A DNA stretch of 64,000 bases from Bog-756 sp963725395 (lineage in GTDB: Bacteria; Actinomycetota; Acidimicrobiia; Acidimicrobiales; RAAP-2), in NCBI GenBank assembly GCA_963725395.1, contig CAVRYH010000013.1:372001-436000 (forward strand), given 5' to 3'. The first letter of the stretch is position 1, and each line of letters begins with the position of its first letter. Positions 24,452 through 32,904 of this stretch are shown piece after piece. Made by a program: the position numbers and the translations under genes. Below the pieces are notes generated by a model that saw only the letters and a program-made list of their open reading frames with translations, was not told where the DNA came from and ran no database searches.

Positions 24452-25666
24452 ATGGCTGACTTCTCACTGGACCTCAACGAGGACCAACTCCAGATCCAAA
24501 AGTGGGTGCATGACTTCGCCGAGAACGTCATCCGGCCCGCAGGTCACGAGTGGGACGAGCGGGAAGAGACCCCGTGGCCGATCATCGAGGAGGCTGCCCG
24601 GATCGGGCTCTACTCGTTCGATTTCATCACCCAGGCGTTCTTCGACGAAAGCGGGCTTCTCATGCCCGTGGCCAACGAGGAGCTGTCCTGGGGCGACGCG
24701 GGCATCGCCCTCGCCATCTTCGGCAGCACCCTGGGCCTGGCCGGCATCGCCAGTAACGGCACCCCCGAGCAGCTGATGGAGTGGGGTCCGCAGTGCTTCG
24801 GCACTCCCGACAAGATCCAGCTGGCGGCCTTCGCGGTCTCCGAGCCGGACGCCGGTTCCGACGTCTCGTCCCTGCGCACCCGGGCGGTCTATGACGAGGC
24901 CAAGGACGAGTGGGTCCTCAACGGCACGAAGACCTGGATCACCAACGGCGGTATCGCCGACATCCACGTGGTGGTGGCCTCGGTCGATCCCGAGCTCGGG
25001 TCCCGTGGGCAGGCCAGCTTCATCGTGCCGCCCAACACCCCGGGGCTGTCCCAGGGCCAGAAGTTCCAGAAGATGGGCATCCGCGCCTCCCACACCGCTG
25101 AGGTGGTGCTCGACAATTGTCGTGTCCCGGGTCACTGCCTCCTCGGCGGCAAGGAGAAGCTCGACGAGAAGCTGGCCCGGGCCCGCGAGGGCAAGCGGTC
25201 GACCAGCCAGGCGGCCATGAAGACGTTCGAGGCGTCCCGCCCCACGGTCGGCGCCCAGGCGCTCGGGATCGCCCGTGCCGCCTACGAGTACTCACTCGAC
25301 TACGCCAAGGAGCGCAAGGCCTTTGGCCGGGCGATCATCGAGAACCAGGCCATCGCCTTCAAGCTCGCCGACATGAAGACCCGGATCGACGCCTCCCGGA
25401 TGCTGATCTGGCGGGCGTCGTGGATGGGTCGCAACGGCAAGGAGTTCACCTCCGGCGAGGGGTCCATGTCCAAGCTCTACGCAGGCGAGACGGCGGTGTA
25501 CGTCACCGAGGAGGCCATCCAGATCATGGGCGGCTACGGCTACATCCGCGAGCACCCGGTCGAGCGTTGGCACCGCGACTCGAAGATCTACACCATCTTC
25601 GAGGGGACCTCCGAGATCCAGCGGCTGATCATCGCCCGGGCCATCTCCGGAGTGCACATCAAGTAG
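24452..25666 (+). CDS. Acyl-CoA dehydrogenase
   Basis: A 404-residue FAD enzyme oxidising acyl-CoA to trans-2-enoyl-CoA and passing electrons to ETF, whose genes occur near 61-62.7 kb. Motifs: AFAVSEPDAGSDVSSLRT and KTWITNGGIADIHVV (FAD-binding), RKAFGRAIIENQAIAFKLADM, and IMGGYGYIREHPVERWHRD with FEGTSEIQRLIIAR. Start ATG 24452. Substrate chain length cannot be inferred. It appears to be transcribed alone from a promoter containing a 16-bp palindrome. Confidence 0.95.
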   Translation: MADFSLDLNEDQLQIQKWVHDFAENVIRPAGHEWDEREETPWPIIEEAARIGLYSFDFITQAFFDESGLLMPVANEELSWGDAGIALAIFGSTLGLAGIASNGTPEQLMEWGPQCFGTPDKIQLAAFAVSEPDAGSDVSSLRTRAVYDEAKDEWVLNGTKTWITNGGIADIHVVVASVDPELGSRGQASFIVPPNTPGLSQGQKFQKMGIRASHTAEVVLDNCRVPGHCLLGGKEKLDEKLARAREGKRSTSQAAMKTFEASRPTVGAQALGIARAAYEYSLDYAKERKAFGRAIIENQAIAFKLADMKTRIDASRMLIWRASWMGRNGKEFTSGEGSMSKLYAGETAVYVTEEAIQIMGGYGYIREHPVERWHRDSKIYTIFEGTSEIQRLIIARAISGVHIK

Positions 25667-25723
25667 CTGAACTGGGGCTTCGTCTCTCGTAGACCGGTCA
25701 GCTCCGGTCGGGCAGCGGTCTGT

Positions 25724-25758
25724 CGATCGGGGCCGATCGGGCTCTTGTCCTGCTTTTT
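25724..25758 (+). terminator. Possible terminator after acyl-CoA dehydrogenase
   Basis: CGATCGG-GG-CCGATCG (25724-25739) forms a short GC stem, and a run of five T occurs at 25754-25758. The spacing between stem and T-run is longer than ideal, so this is tentative. Confidence 0.3.
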
Positions 25759-25862
25759 CTTCGTCCGTTGATGCACGGACAAAGGTCGCTGATCGATGCC
25801 GCTGCCAGGCGAGCCCAGACACCTGCCACGAACAGCGGAATACTCAGATCGACGGGCAGGCT

Positions 25863-27056
25863 TTAAGAGAGGTTCTCGTCGAGCCAGTCGAATACCTTCT
25901 GTTCGAGCAGTGACCGGGCCATGGGCTCGCAGTGGCGGTCGGCGCCCTCTTCCACCGTGAAGCTCACCATCTGCTTCGTTCCCGAGAGGGCGTCATAGAG
26001 GCGCTTCGACTGTCCGGGCCAGAACTGTTCGCCTTCGGGATCGGTCACCAGCAGTGGTGTGGTGATCTTCCCGATCACATCGGGGTCAAGTTTGTAGGCC
26101 CCCACGGCGACGAAGAGATCGAACGGATCGGTGATGCCGTAGGGCTTGGCCCGCCAGGCGAACTCCTGCGGCTCCTGTGGCGTCGACTGGCCGAACTGCA
26201 TCCATTCGTCGAAGGTCTTGCGATCGCCCTCGTCCAGCATGGTGACCATCTCCTTCGGAAGGTGCTTCACCCATGAGGTCGACACATCGACGACTCCCGG
26301 ATCGACCACGGCCGCGGCGATGCGGTGCTCATAAGCGAGCGCCCGTGGAACCCAGTACCCGGCCTGGCTGATTCCGTAGAGGGTGATTCGCTTCGGGTCG
26401 ACTTCGGGGCGCTGGGACAAGAAGTCCACGATCGGGGTGATGACGTGCTCCCAGTCCGGCCGGAACGGGACGCCCTGTTCGAAGAGCATCGACTGCTGAC
26501 CCGGGCCGTCGAAGGTCAGCGCGTTATAACCCCGGTCGCAGGCCGCCTTGGCCATGCCGAGCAATGAGGTTACCGTTCCATCGCTGCCGTTGTTCAACAC
26601 GACGGTCCCCCTCGGAGCATCGCTTTCGGGCACGAACAGGTAGCCCGGCATCGTCGAATGTTCATAGGGGATCTCGACCTTCAGCGCCGGCGGCTCCAGT
26701 CGCTGGACGTATGCGTCGAAGCAGCGGAGATGCTGGGCAAATGCCCGTTGCCGTGTTGCGTCGGGGTCGTCTACGCCGTCGACCGATGTGAGCACGGCCG
26801 CGTAGTAGGTTGCGGCCCTCAGATACGCGTCCTTGGCGCTCACTTCGTGATGCCGGGTAGCAGCCGCATCGGCGATCGCCGCCACTCGGTCACCGAGTGC
26901 CTGCCATGCCGACACCCAACTCTTGGCACTGCCGTTCGCGATCGTCGCCACGGTGGCCAGGATCTCGCCGGCATCACCGCAACCGACCCGAACCGACCCG
27001 AGCAGGTTCTGGACTTCGAAGTCGAATCCTTCGTCGTCAAAGAATTTGAATGCCAC
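25863..27056 (-). CDS. FrsA-like alpha/beta hydrolase
   Basis: A 397-residue hydrolase with an N-terminal helical cap (residues 1-130) and a C-terminal alpha/beta fold. The nucleophile elbow is YGISQAGYW, the acid lies near TDPEGEQFWPG and the catalytic His is in GADRHCEP. This architecture matches the FrsA/DUF1100 and 2,6-dihydropseudooxynicotine hydrolase group, which cleave C-C bonds or esters. Start ATG 27056 (MAFKFFDDEGFDFE). Codon use is less GC-biased than in neighbours, suggesting recent acquisition. Confidence 0.82.
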   Translation of the reverse strand: MAFKFFDDEGFDFEVQNLLGSVRVGCGDAGEILATVATIANGSAKSWVSAWQALGDRVAAIADAAATRHHEVSAKDAYLRAATYYAAVLTSVDGVDDPDATRQRAFAQHLRCFDAYVQRLEPPALKVEIPYEHSTMPGYLFVPESDAPRGTVVLNNGSDGTVTSLLGMAKAACDRGYNALTFDGPGQQSMLFEQGVPFRPDWEHVITPIVDFLSQRPEVDPKRITLYGISQAGYWVPRALAYEHRIAAAVVDPGVVDVSTSWVKHLPKEMVTMLDEGDRKTFDEWMQFGQSTPQEPQEFAWRAKPYGITDPFDLFVAVGAYKLDPDVIGKITTPLLVTDPEGEQFWPGQSKRLYDALSGTKQMVSFTVEEGADRHCEPMARSLLEQKVFDWLDENLS

Positions 27057-27630
27057 TGGATCTCCTTTTCACTTGTGGCAACGGAGCTGCTCCTCAGCCG
27101 ACGCGCTTCGCCCCGTCGCCATTATCGGCGTTTCGCTCACCGCGCACAGCCGTTCCGGTGTCGGCGCCACCCACCGCCCCGGCGATGCCTGACGTTCAGC
27201 CAGGTCACTGACGCGGCGATTGCCGCGTTCGCTCTGCTGTAGTCATTTCGGGGCAACTGGTGATGCTCCGCCCCGCATTGATCCTCCGCTCCTGTCGCCG
27301 GTGACAACGGATAGGGCCTCTGGACAGGCATTATGCCGATCGTCACCCGCGCCATCGCCCGGGTGCACACCGGGTCGCCGGCCCGCCACCGGCTGGTCCG
27401 TCCGAATCCCGAGGCCGCAGCGGTCGGGTGACGGTCGTGTGGGTCCTCAGGCCAAATGAGCAGATGTTGGACGGTCCATGCGCCATGTGGTTGGCTGGTC
27501 CCACGCTGAAGGAACCCGATGCCATCATCGCGGCACCAAAGGGACGGCAGGGACAAGGAGGCGGCAGTGCTGAGTCGATCCCGACGAGGGTGATGGGCCT
27601 CGACGTGCGTCGCCCAGGCGGGACGACGCG
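27057..27630. other. Gene-poor intergenic region
   Basis: 574 bp without a supportable gene. Open frames on both strands have no ribosome site and no coherent protein composition. It is less GC-rich than most of the window and lies between a possibly acquired hydrolase gene and a frameshifted HTH gene. I see no tRNA, direct repeat or terminal inverted repeat that would mark an element boundary. Confidence 0.4.
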
Positions 27631-28393
27631 GTGACCGGCACCCGTGCGCCGGCTGCTGTCCCCGAGATCGTCGGGGCGCACGACGGCGCCACCGTCCCGC
27701 CGGCGGAGGCGGACCTCACGATCACCCAGGCTTCCGAGTTCGCCGGCGTCGGTCCGAGCACGATACGGCGACGCCTCGCCGAGCAGGGTCATCCCGACCT
27801 ACCGCGTGCGTACAAGGACGTTTCCGGAAGGTGGTTCATCCCCGTCGGCGACCTGCGAGTGGCTTTCCCGGCGGGGGACCCCGTTCCGGACGTGCCCGCT
27901 CCAACGACCGATGAGGCCGCTCGTCCGGCCGCTGACCGGCGTTCCGCCCCCGGGACCGAGTCCGCTGAAGCAGGCGGGCGGTTGGCTGATGCCCTCCAGC
28001 GTGCGGGGATCGCCGAAATTCGCGGCAGCGCAGGCCCGCCGCGAACTGGCCGAACGACTGGCCGACAAGGATGCGCAGATCGCCCAGGTCACCGCGGACA
28101 GCGCCGCTCTCCTGCGTCGAGCCGACCAGGCTCTGGCTGCGAAGGACGAAGCCATCATCGCCAAGGACGACACCGTCACTGCGCTGGTCGGCGCCTTGGC
28201 CGATCGGGACGACCGCATCCTGAGCCTGGAGCGCGAGATCCGGGCCCTCCGTGCCGAGCCGACCGCGGGATACGTCCAAGGGACCGTCGTCAACGGGCCC
28301 CGGGCGGGGAGAGGCAGGCCGAGTGGTTCCGTGTCGAAGCCCCCACGGCGCACCCTCTGGGAGTGGCTGATCGGTATCGAACCGTCGAACTGA
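27631..28393 (+). pseudogene. Helix-turn-helix coiled-coil protein, frameshifted
   Basis: The first frame from GTG 27631 encodes a MerR/excisionase-like helix-turn-helix (LTITQASEFAGVGPSTIRRR, then AYKDVSGRWFIPVGDLRVA). The coding signal then switches to the next frame, which reads a long coiled coil (AAAQARRELAERLADKDAQ... to LEREIRALRAEP) and ends at 28393. Dropping one A in GAAATT (28015-28020) fuses them smoothly (AGIAE-FAAAQARRE), giving about 253 residues. Such HTH-coiled-coil proteins occur near mobile or plasmid regions; the role is unknown. The frameshift may be real or a sequencing error. Confidence 0.6.
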
Positions 28394-28501
28394 CGGAGTC
28401 GCGCTCACTCGCACGGTGGGCGCCCGACCGGCCGGGACGTCGACGGGTGGTGCGGGCCGGGCGGCCAACCGCCTGCGTGCGGTGTGCACTACCGTGGCAC
28501 G

Positions 28502-29053
28502 GTGCGAGAGGACCCAGTCGCCGATGGCCGCCCCGCCGTTCCGGTGTCGGGACGGACGGCCGCCGTCCTCGTCCTCTGCACGGGCAACGCCGCCCGGTCG
28601 GTCATGGCCGGAGCCATGCTCGCCCCCGCGCCGGTGAGCATCGTGACGGCCGGCACCCACGTGGTCGAGGGCCAGCCGATGGGCCGGAGGACGAAAGAGG
28701 CCCTCGGCGTCACCGGGTTCGCCGCCGATGGCCATCGGAGCCGTCAGGTGACCGATCGGGACATCGACGAGGCCGACCTCATCGTGGCCATGGCCGGCGA
28801 GCACGTGGCGTACATTCGTCGCCGCCACCCCGCGGCCGCCGACAAGACCGCCACCATCAAGCGACTCTGCCGTGACCTCGAGGGGGGATCCCGACCATTG
28901 GCCGAACGGGTCCGTGGGCTGGACCTGGCCGATCGGCCGCTCGAGCCGTGGGAGGACGTCGAAGATCCGGCCGGCGGCGACGACGAGGCCTACGTGTCGT
29001 GCGCCAAGGAGCTGGCCGACCTCTGCTCCGACCTACGGGCCCGGCTGTCCTGA
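28502..29053 (+). CDS. Low-molecular-weight protein tyrosine phosphatase family
   Basis: 183 residues from GTG 28502. The P-loop is CTGNAARS (Cys26 to Arg32, the CX5R phosphate loop) and the general-acid Asp is in EPWEDVEDPAG. The family includes tyrosine phosphatases such as Wzb and thiol-linked arsenate reductases. The CTGN form and the DP motif fit either; no arsenite exporter or ArsR gene is adjacent, so phosphatase is the safer call. An upstream in-frame ATG exists at 28484. Confidence 0.8.
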   Translation: MREDPVADGRPAVPVSGRTAAVLVLCTGNAARSVMAGAMLAPAPVSIVTAGTHVVEGQPMGRRTKEALGVTGFAADGHRSRQVTDRDIDEADLIVAMAGEHVAYIRRRHPAAADKTATIKRLCRDLEGGSRPLAERVRGLDLADRPLEPWEDVEDPAGGDDEAYVSCAKELADLCSDLRARLS

Positions 29054-29111
29054 CGATAGGACACCTGCCGGGCGAGGAGGACCCGGCACCGCCGTCGGCC
29101 CGCGTCGGGAT

Positions 29112-29612
29112 TCAGCTCTGTTGGGTGCGGGCGAGTTCGGGGTGCCGGAGCGAGATGTCCGAGCAGGCAAGGCACACCTCTTCGGGGACCAGCCCCACCT
29201 TCATGAGATACCCGAACGCAATGCAGCCCAGGCAGATGCCGAACGCCGACTCGAGTGTGGCGGCGACGGCGAGGAGGGCAACCACCACCCAGGTGGCCGC
29301 GGCCAGATGGAACCCGAACCACAGGATCAGAGCCGTGGACGAGAACGTGACGCCGATGGCCTGGGCGAACCGCTTGGGCGGTCCGGCCACCATCCTCGGG
29401 CCCCAGGGCAGCCTCGGGGCGATCACCCTGGTGGCCAGTTGTCCGAGCGGGCTCAGGGTCGGCCCGGTGAGCACCCGCGCCCAGAATCCGTAGGCCAGGG
29501 GCACGAGGATCCACGGCTGCTGGAACCCGATGGCGGCGACGCACATGACGACGACACCGGCAGCGACGGTCCTCGCCGCGTACTCATTGACAGGGTTCGG
29601 GAACGTGAACAC
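29112..29612 (-). CDS. DUF4395 membrane protein
   Basis: 166 residues with four hydrophobic segments. NPVNEYAARTVAAGVVVM, LAYGFWARVLTGPTLSPLGQ and VAGPPKRFAQAIG are hallmarks of DUF4395. Two cysteine pairs near the end (GICLGC, EEVCLAC) suggest redox or metal chemistry. Family members often accompany thioredoxin or rhodanese genes, but none is next to it here. The start is GTG 29612 with -10 TAAACT (29619-29624) 6 nt upstream, so the transcript is probably leaderless. Confidence 0.85.
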   Translation of the reverse strand: MFTFPNPVNEYAARTVAAGVVVMCVAAIGFQQPWILVPLAYGFWARVLTGPTLSPLGQLATRVIAPRLPWGPRMVAGPPKRFAQAIGVTFSSTALILWFGFHLAAATWVVVALLAVAATLESAFGICLGCIAFGYLMKVGLVPEEVCLACSDISLRHPELARTQQS

Positions 29613-29618
29613 CTAGTT

Positions 29619-29624
29619 AGTTTA
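29619..29624 (-). promoter_or_regulatory. -10 element for the DUF4395 gene (leaderless)
   Basis: TAAACT read leftward, followed by 6 nt and the GTG at 29612. This spacing places the transcript start at the start codon. The same TAnnnT-N6/7-GTG layout recurs at four other genes in the window. Confidence 0.45.
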
Positions 29625-29691
29625 CCGGTTCCATCGGCTTTGGGTGCCCAGGTCGCCGGGTTCAGGTGCGGGTGGCCGGAGGAGCCGCCGC

Positions 29692-30474
29692 TCAGGCTGC
29701 GGCCCCGACCGCTCCCTGGACCAGGTTGAGACCACCGAGACCCGGGAGCCGGTCGACCCGGCGGTCGATGCGCTCGGCCATGGCCTGGCCCTCCGGATCC
29801 CCGAACAGGTAGGAGCCCAGGAAGCGCACCTCCTGGTCGGGGACCACTCCGGTGCCCACCGGTGCCCAGAAACGTCGCAGCGCCCAGCGGGTGAGCCGTT
29901 GGGCCGCCCTGCTGTCCGACAGCCTGGTCCGCGCCTGGGTCGAGTAGAAGTCGATGTGGCGCCCCTCTTGTCTCATGATGCGGCGCAGAAGCTCGCTGAG
30001 GGTGGGATGGCCGGCCATCTTGGCCAGACGGGCGTAGGCCGCCTGCGTGGTCCACTCGTTGACCGCGCCCCAGGTCATGTGCACGGCCGTCAGATGGGGG
30101 GTGATCCGCGATGCCAACTGGAACCCGATCGGCCGCCACGCGTCCCCTCTGGGCAGCTGCCGGCGGAGGGCGGCGATCCGTCCCGCACCGGAGAGCTCGT
30201 CGTGGGCGGCGAGGATCGAGGCGATGGCGTGACCGTGCCAGAACTCCTCGTAGTTCCACATCGTGAGGAACGACGTCACCTCGGGGTCACGGTGCGCCCG
30301 GGTCACGAGGACATCGCGCAGGTAACAGACGGTGTGGTTCTCGACGTCGTGCATGTAGCGCAGACAGCGGAGTGCCTCGGGAGTCAGTGGCCGCGTCCGG
30401 AACGTGTCGAAGTCGAGGTCGCCGGTCTCGAGCTTCTGCGAATGCCGTAGGTAGTCGTCGATGTCGGAGCTCAT
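29692..30474 (-). CDS. Ferritin-like, desaturase-type diiron protein
   Basis: A 260-residue helical protein. YMHDVENHTV, NYEEFWHGHA (ExxH), NEWTTQAAYARLAKM and MRQEGRHIDFYS (ExxRH) are spaced like the two Glu-x-x-His pairs of ferritin-like and acyl-ACP-desaturase diiron proteins. It is not a ferritin cage protein. Substrate unknown; oxidation of a lipid is plausible. Start ATG 30474. It is separated from the upstream ferritin-like operon by 178 bp containing a strong hairpin, so it is likely a separate transcript. Confidence 0.7.
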   Translation of the reverse strand: MSSDIDDYLRHSQKLETGDLDFDTFRTRPLTPEALRCLRYMHDVENHTVCYLRDVLVTRAHRDPEVTSFLTMWNYEEFWHGHAIASILAAHDELSGAGRIAALRRQLPRGDAWRPIGFQLASRITPHLTAVHMTWGAVNEWTTQAAYARLAKMAGHPTLSELLRRIMRQEGRHIDFYSTQARTRLSDSRAAQRLTRWALRRFWAPVGTGVVPDQEVRFLGSYLFGDPEGQAMAERIDRRVDRLPGLGGLNLVQGAVGAAA

Positions 30475-30577
30475 GTCCTGTGTTCGTCGCGAGGACGGTC
30501 CCGGATGATGCGGCAGTCAGGGTTCGCTCCGTTCCCGACGGCCGCCCGGCCGTGGCCGGTCCGCGGCACGGACGCGA

Positions 30578-30608
30578 CGACGACCGGCTCGGGGGGAGCC
30601 GGTCGTCG
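30578..30608 (-). terminator. Strong hairpin ending the copper/ferritin operon
   Basis: A perfect 13-bp stem (CGACGACCGGCTC / GAGCCGGTCGTCG) with a GGGGG loop, 45 bp past the end of the last ferritin-like gene. No T-tract. It should end the leftward transcript from the SigK-like promoter. Confidence 0.6.
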
Positions 30609-30652
30609 CGTCGTCCCGCTGCGAGGCGGAGGTCGGCGGATACTCGGCGCGG

Positions 30653-31435
30653 TCAGCCGGTGTAGTCGGTGAGGGGCCGCGCCTCGGTCGTCGTGCTGAA
30701 CGCCAGGGGGACCGGGTACTGGCCGAGCACGAAGTTGAGGACGGCCGCGTGCTGCATCTCGACAGGCTGGATGCTGGCCGCCACCTTGATCGATGACGTC
30801 GCTTTCACCGCGCTGATCGCCGACTGGTAGGTGGCGGCGGCGATGTCCTCCAGGGTGAGCGCGAGCTTGGCCGCTCCCGTCACGTCGGTGACGGTGGCGA
30901 AGTCCTTCTTGACGACGGGCACGAGTACCGGGTCCGGTGCCGTCACCGCCGGGTGCCCGGCGGCCACGATGGCCGAGTTCCATGCTTCCGCGTGTTGGGT
31001 GTGCTGTCCCTGGACGGTGGTCACGAAGGTGGACACCGCAGGAGGGACGGTTCCCAACTTTCCAGCGCTCGCCGCGGTGAGCACGTCTCCGTAGGCGGCC
31101 ACCGCCAGGTTCTCCAGACTGGCGGCCAGAGCGGCCACCGCGAGGTCCCCGGTCAGCTTGTCCGTGGTGTGGGTGCTCGACCCGGCCGCGGTGGTCGTCG
31201 TCGAGGTCGACGAGCCGGAGGAGCAGGCGGCCAGCAACGCACCACCGGCGACGGCCCCGGCGCCGATGAGGAAGCCCCGACGGCTGGTCCGGGACCGCTC
31301 GGTCCACTCTTCGACCGCCTTGGTCATCGCCGGCATACCGACGTCGTTATGAATCTGCTCGAGATCCTTGGTCATCACGGTGAGCTCGTGCTCGGAGATG
31401 GCCATGACCTCGTTCGTGCGATTGCGGCGTCTCAT
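30653..31435 (-). CDS. Tat-exported ferritin-like (Ferritin_2) lipoprotein
   Basis: 260 residues. A cytoplasmic N-terminal segment of about 48 residues precedes a twin-arginine signal (SRRGFLIGAGAVAGGALLAACSS), which also has a lipobox cysteine. The exported domain is helical with repeated E...H pairs (AASLENLAVAAYGDVL, QGQHTQHAEAWNSAI, LTLEDIAAATYQSAI, QPVEMQHAAVLNFVL), the Ferritin_2 pattern. It overlaps the stop of its paralogue (TGATG), so the pair is co-translated. Tat export suggests folding or cofactor loading before secretion. Function unproven; iron or redox handling at the cell surface is inferred. Confidence 0.8.
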   Translation of the reverse strand: MRRRNRTNEVMAISEHELTVMTKDLEQIHNDVGMPAMTKAVEEWTERSRTSRRGFLIGAGAVAGGALLAACSSGSSTSTTTTAAGSSTHTTDKLTGDLAVAALAASLENLAVAAYGDVLTAASAGKLGTVPPAVSTFVTTVQGQHTQHAEAWNSAIVAAGHPAVTAPDPVLVPVVKKDFATVTDVTGAAKLALTLEDIAAATYQSAISAVKATSSIKVAASIQPVEMQHAAVLNFVLGQYPVPLAFSTTTEARPLTDYTG

Positions 31436-32334
31436 CAGAGTGCTCCTTCGAGTGCTGGGCGGGCCTGGTTGGTCGGGTAGAACGCATCGGGGAATCCGAC
31501 GGATCCGGCAGCGGCCGGCAGGTTGGCGACATTGCCGGGCGCCAGAGTGATCAGCTGCGGTGCGTTGGCGTTCAGCAGTGCCTGCACGGCGAGGAGGACC
31601 GATGCGTGCTGGGCCTCGACCCCCATGATCGATGCGGTGAGCTTCTTGGCGTTGGCGTCGGAGAGGGCGGCCACGTCGGCCACATAGGTCTCGGCCGCTC
31701 CCTGCTCCAGTTCGAGCGCCAGTGCGACGACCGGTCCGGGGGACGTGAGCCCCGGGACGGCGGCGGCGACGACCTTCTGCAGTGCGGGATCGGGATTCGT
31801 CTGCTGCTTGCCTCCGAGACCGGTGATCGCCGCGTTGAACGCATCGAGATGCTGTTGGTGCTGCTGCATCGTCGTGGTGGCGAAAGTCTTGACCACCGGG
31901 TTGGCCGATGCTCCACCGATGAAGGGCAGCGTGAGCGCTGTCTTGTAGGTCCCGACCGCCAGTACCTCAATCGAGGCCGCCGTCTGGAGGATCTGGACAT
32001 CGGTGGCCGAGGCGGCGAACGCCGGCGATGCGAACACCGACTCGAGTGCGGAGGCGATGCCGGCCGCGGCAAGGATCCCGCCACCGAATGCGGCGCCGGC
32101 CACCATCCGCGAACGCCGCTCGGCAACCTGGCGTGACCCGTCCGGATCGATGGCGCCCCGGGCCCTGGACTCGTGGCCGGTCTCGACCAGTTCCTCGAGT
32201 GCTGAGTGCGTGGACACCATCGCGTCGTGGTGGAGGTCGTGCGACTCCTCGATCAGTGCACCCATGGCGCGGGGATCGACGTCGACGGTCCCGTCCCCTC
32301 CATCGTGCCGGCCCTTCTTCGGGATGCCTCTCAT
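31435..32334 (-). CDS. Tat-exported ferritin-like (Ferritin_2) protein, paralogue
   Basis: 299 residues, a diverged paralogue of the next gene. A long N-terminal cytosolic part (about 75 residues, His-rich ESHDLHHDAMVSTHSALEE) precedes an RR-containing export segment (ERRSRMVAGAAFGGGILAAAG). The exported domain has the same helical pattern (AASIEVLAVGTYKTAL, MQQHQQHLDAFNAAI, LELEQGAAETYVADV, MGVEAQHASVLLAV). No lipobox, so it may be membrane-anchored or released. Start ATG 32334 with AGAGGAGGAAG. It sits between the cupredoxin and the second ferritin-like gene. Confidence 0.8.
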   Translation of the reverse strand: MRGIPKKGRHDGGDGTVDVDPRAMGALIEESHDLHHDAMVSTHSALEELVETGHESRARGAIDPDGSRQVAERRSRMVAGAAFGGGILAAAGIASALESVFASPAFAASATDVQILQTAASIEVLAVGTYKTALTLPFIGGASANPVVKTFATTTMQQHQQHLDAFNAAITGLGGKQQTNPDPALQKVVAAAVPGLTSPGPVVALALELEQGAAETYVADVAALSDANAKKLTASIMGVEAQHASVLLAVQALLNANAPQLITLAPGNVANLPAAAGSVGFPDAFYPTNQARPALEGAL

Positions 32335-32392
32335 GGTCTTCCTCCTCTGTGGATCTGACTGGTCGGTGTCCGAACTGCTTCCCAGGTGTCGC

Positions 32393-32869
32393 TCATCGGA
32401 CCTTGAGCGTGCCGGTCATGTACTGATGGATCGAGCAGATATAGGGGTAGGTGCCCGCGGTGTTCGGCGCCGTGAAGGTCTTGGATTGGCCCGGTGCGAT
32501 GTCGCCGGTGTCGAACTTCCCGCTGGTGGAGGTCAGAGTGTGGGTCACCTGGTCGTGATTGGTCACCGTCACCGTGGATCCGGCGGCCACCGTGACGGTG
32601 CTGGGTGAGAACGCGAAGTTCTTGATCGAGATCGCGTCGGTTGCGGTGCTCCCGCTCGTTGACGAACCGGTGCCCATCGAACCGGTGGTGGCCGACGTGG
32701 CCCGTGACGACGACGACGGGTTTGCGCTCCCCCCGGACGAGCAGGCCGCCAGGGCCAACGCCACGGCCACGAGCGCGACGACGGCGAGGGTCCGGGTGGT
32801 ACGCCCCTGTCGCCGGCCTCGTTCGGGGCGACGGCGGGGGGTGTTGTGGTTTGGGATGGTCACGGTCAT
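32393..32869 (-). CDS. Cupredoxin-like blue copper lipoprotein
   Basis: 158 residues. The signal TLAVVALVAVALALAAC sets the lipidated Cys43; a Ser/Thr-rich linker follows. The C-terminal 85 residues form a plastocyanin-like domain with ligands His110 (VTHTL), Cys145, His148 and Met151 (CSIHQYM), a complete type 1 copper site. It is likely a membrane-tethered electron carrier. Start ATG 32869, 8 nt downstream of a SigK-like -10, so probably leaderless. First gene of a leftward operon with two ferritin-like genes, divergent from the sigma factor. Confidence 0.88.
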   Translation of the reverse strand: MTVTIPNHNTPRRRPERGRRQGRTTRTLAVVALVAVALALAACSSGGSANPSSSSRATSATTGSMGTGSSTSGSTATDAISIKNFAFSPSTVTVAAGSTVTVTNHDQVTHTLTSTSGKFDTGDIAPGQSKTFTAPNTAGTYPYICSIHQYMTGTLKVR

Positions 32870-32877
32870 TGCGCTCT

Positions 32878-32904
32878 GTTCGGAACCGCTCGGGATCCGG
32901 ATGA
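32878..32904 (-). promoter_or_regulatory. SigK-like promoter of the cupredoxin operon
   Basis: Read leftward: TCATCC (32899-32904), 15 bp, CCGAAC (32878-32883), then AGAG. This resembles the mycobacterial SigK consensus CCATCC-N16/17-CCGAAT as I recall it, with one base less in the spacer. The ATG lies 8 nt after the -10. It mirrors the sigma-factor promoter 100 bp away. Confidence 0.6.

Noticed and set aside
27137..27556. A 139-codon minus-strand frame in the gene-poor spacer
   Set aside because: No ribosome site, no domain, and Arg/His/Pro-rich noise composition.
28502..29053. Arsenate reductase in an ars operon
   Set aside because: The P-loop alone does not separate phosphatase from reductase, and no arsenite exporter or ArsR gene is adjacent.
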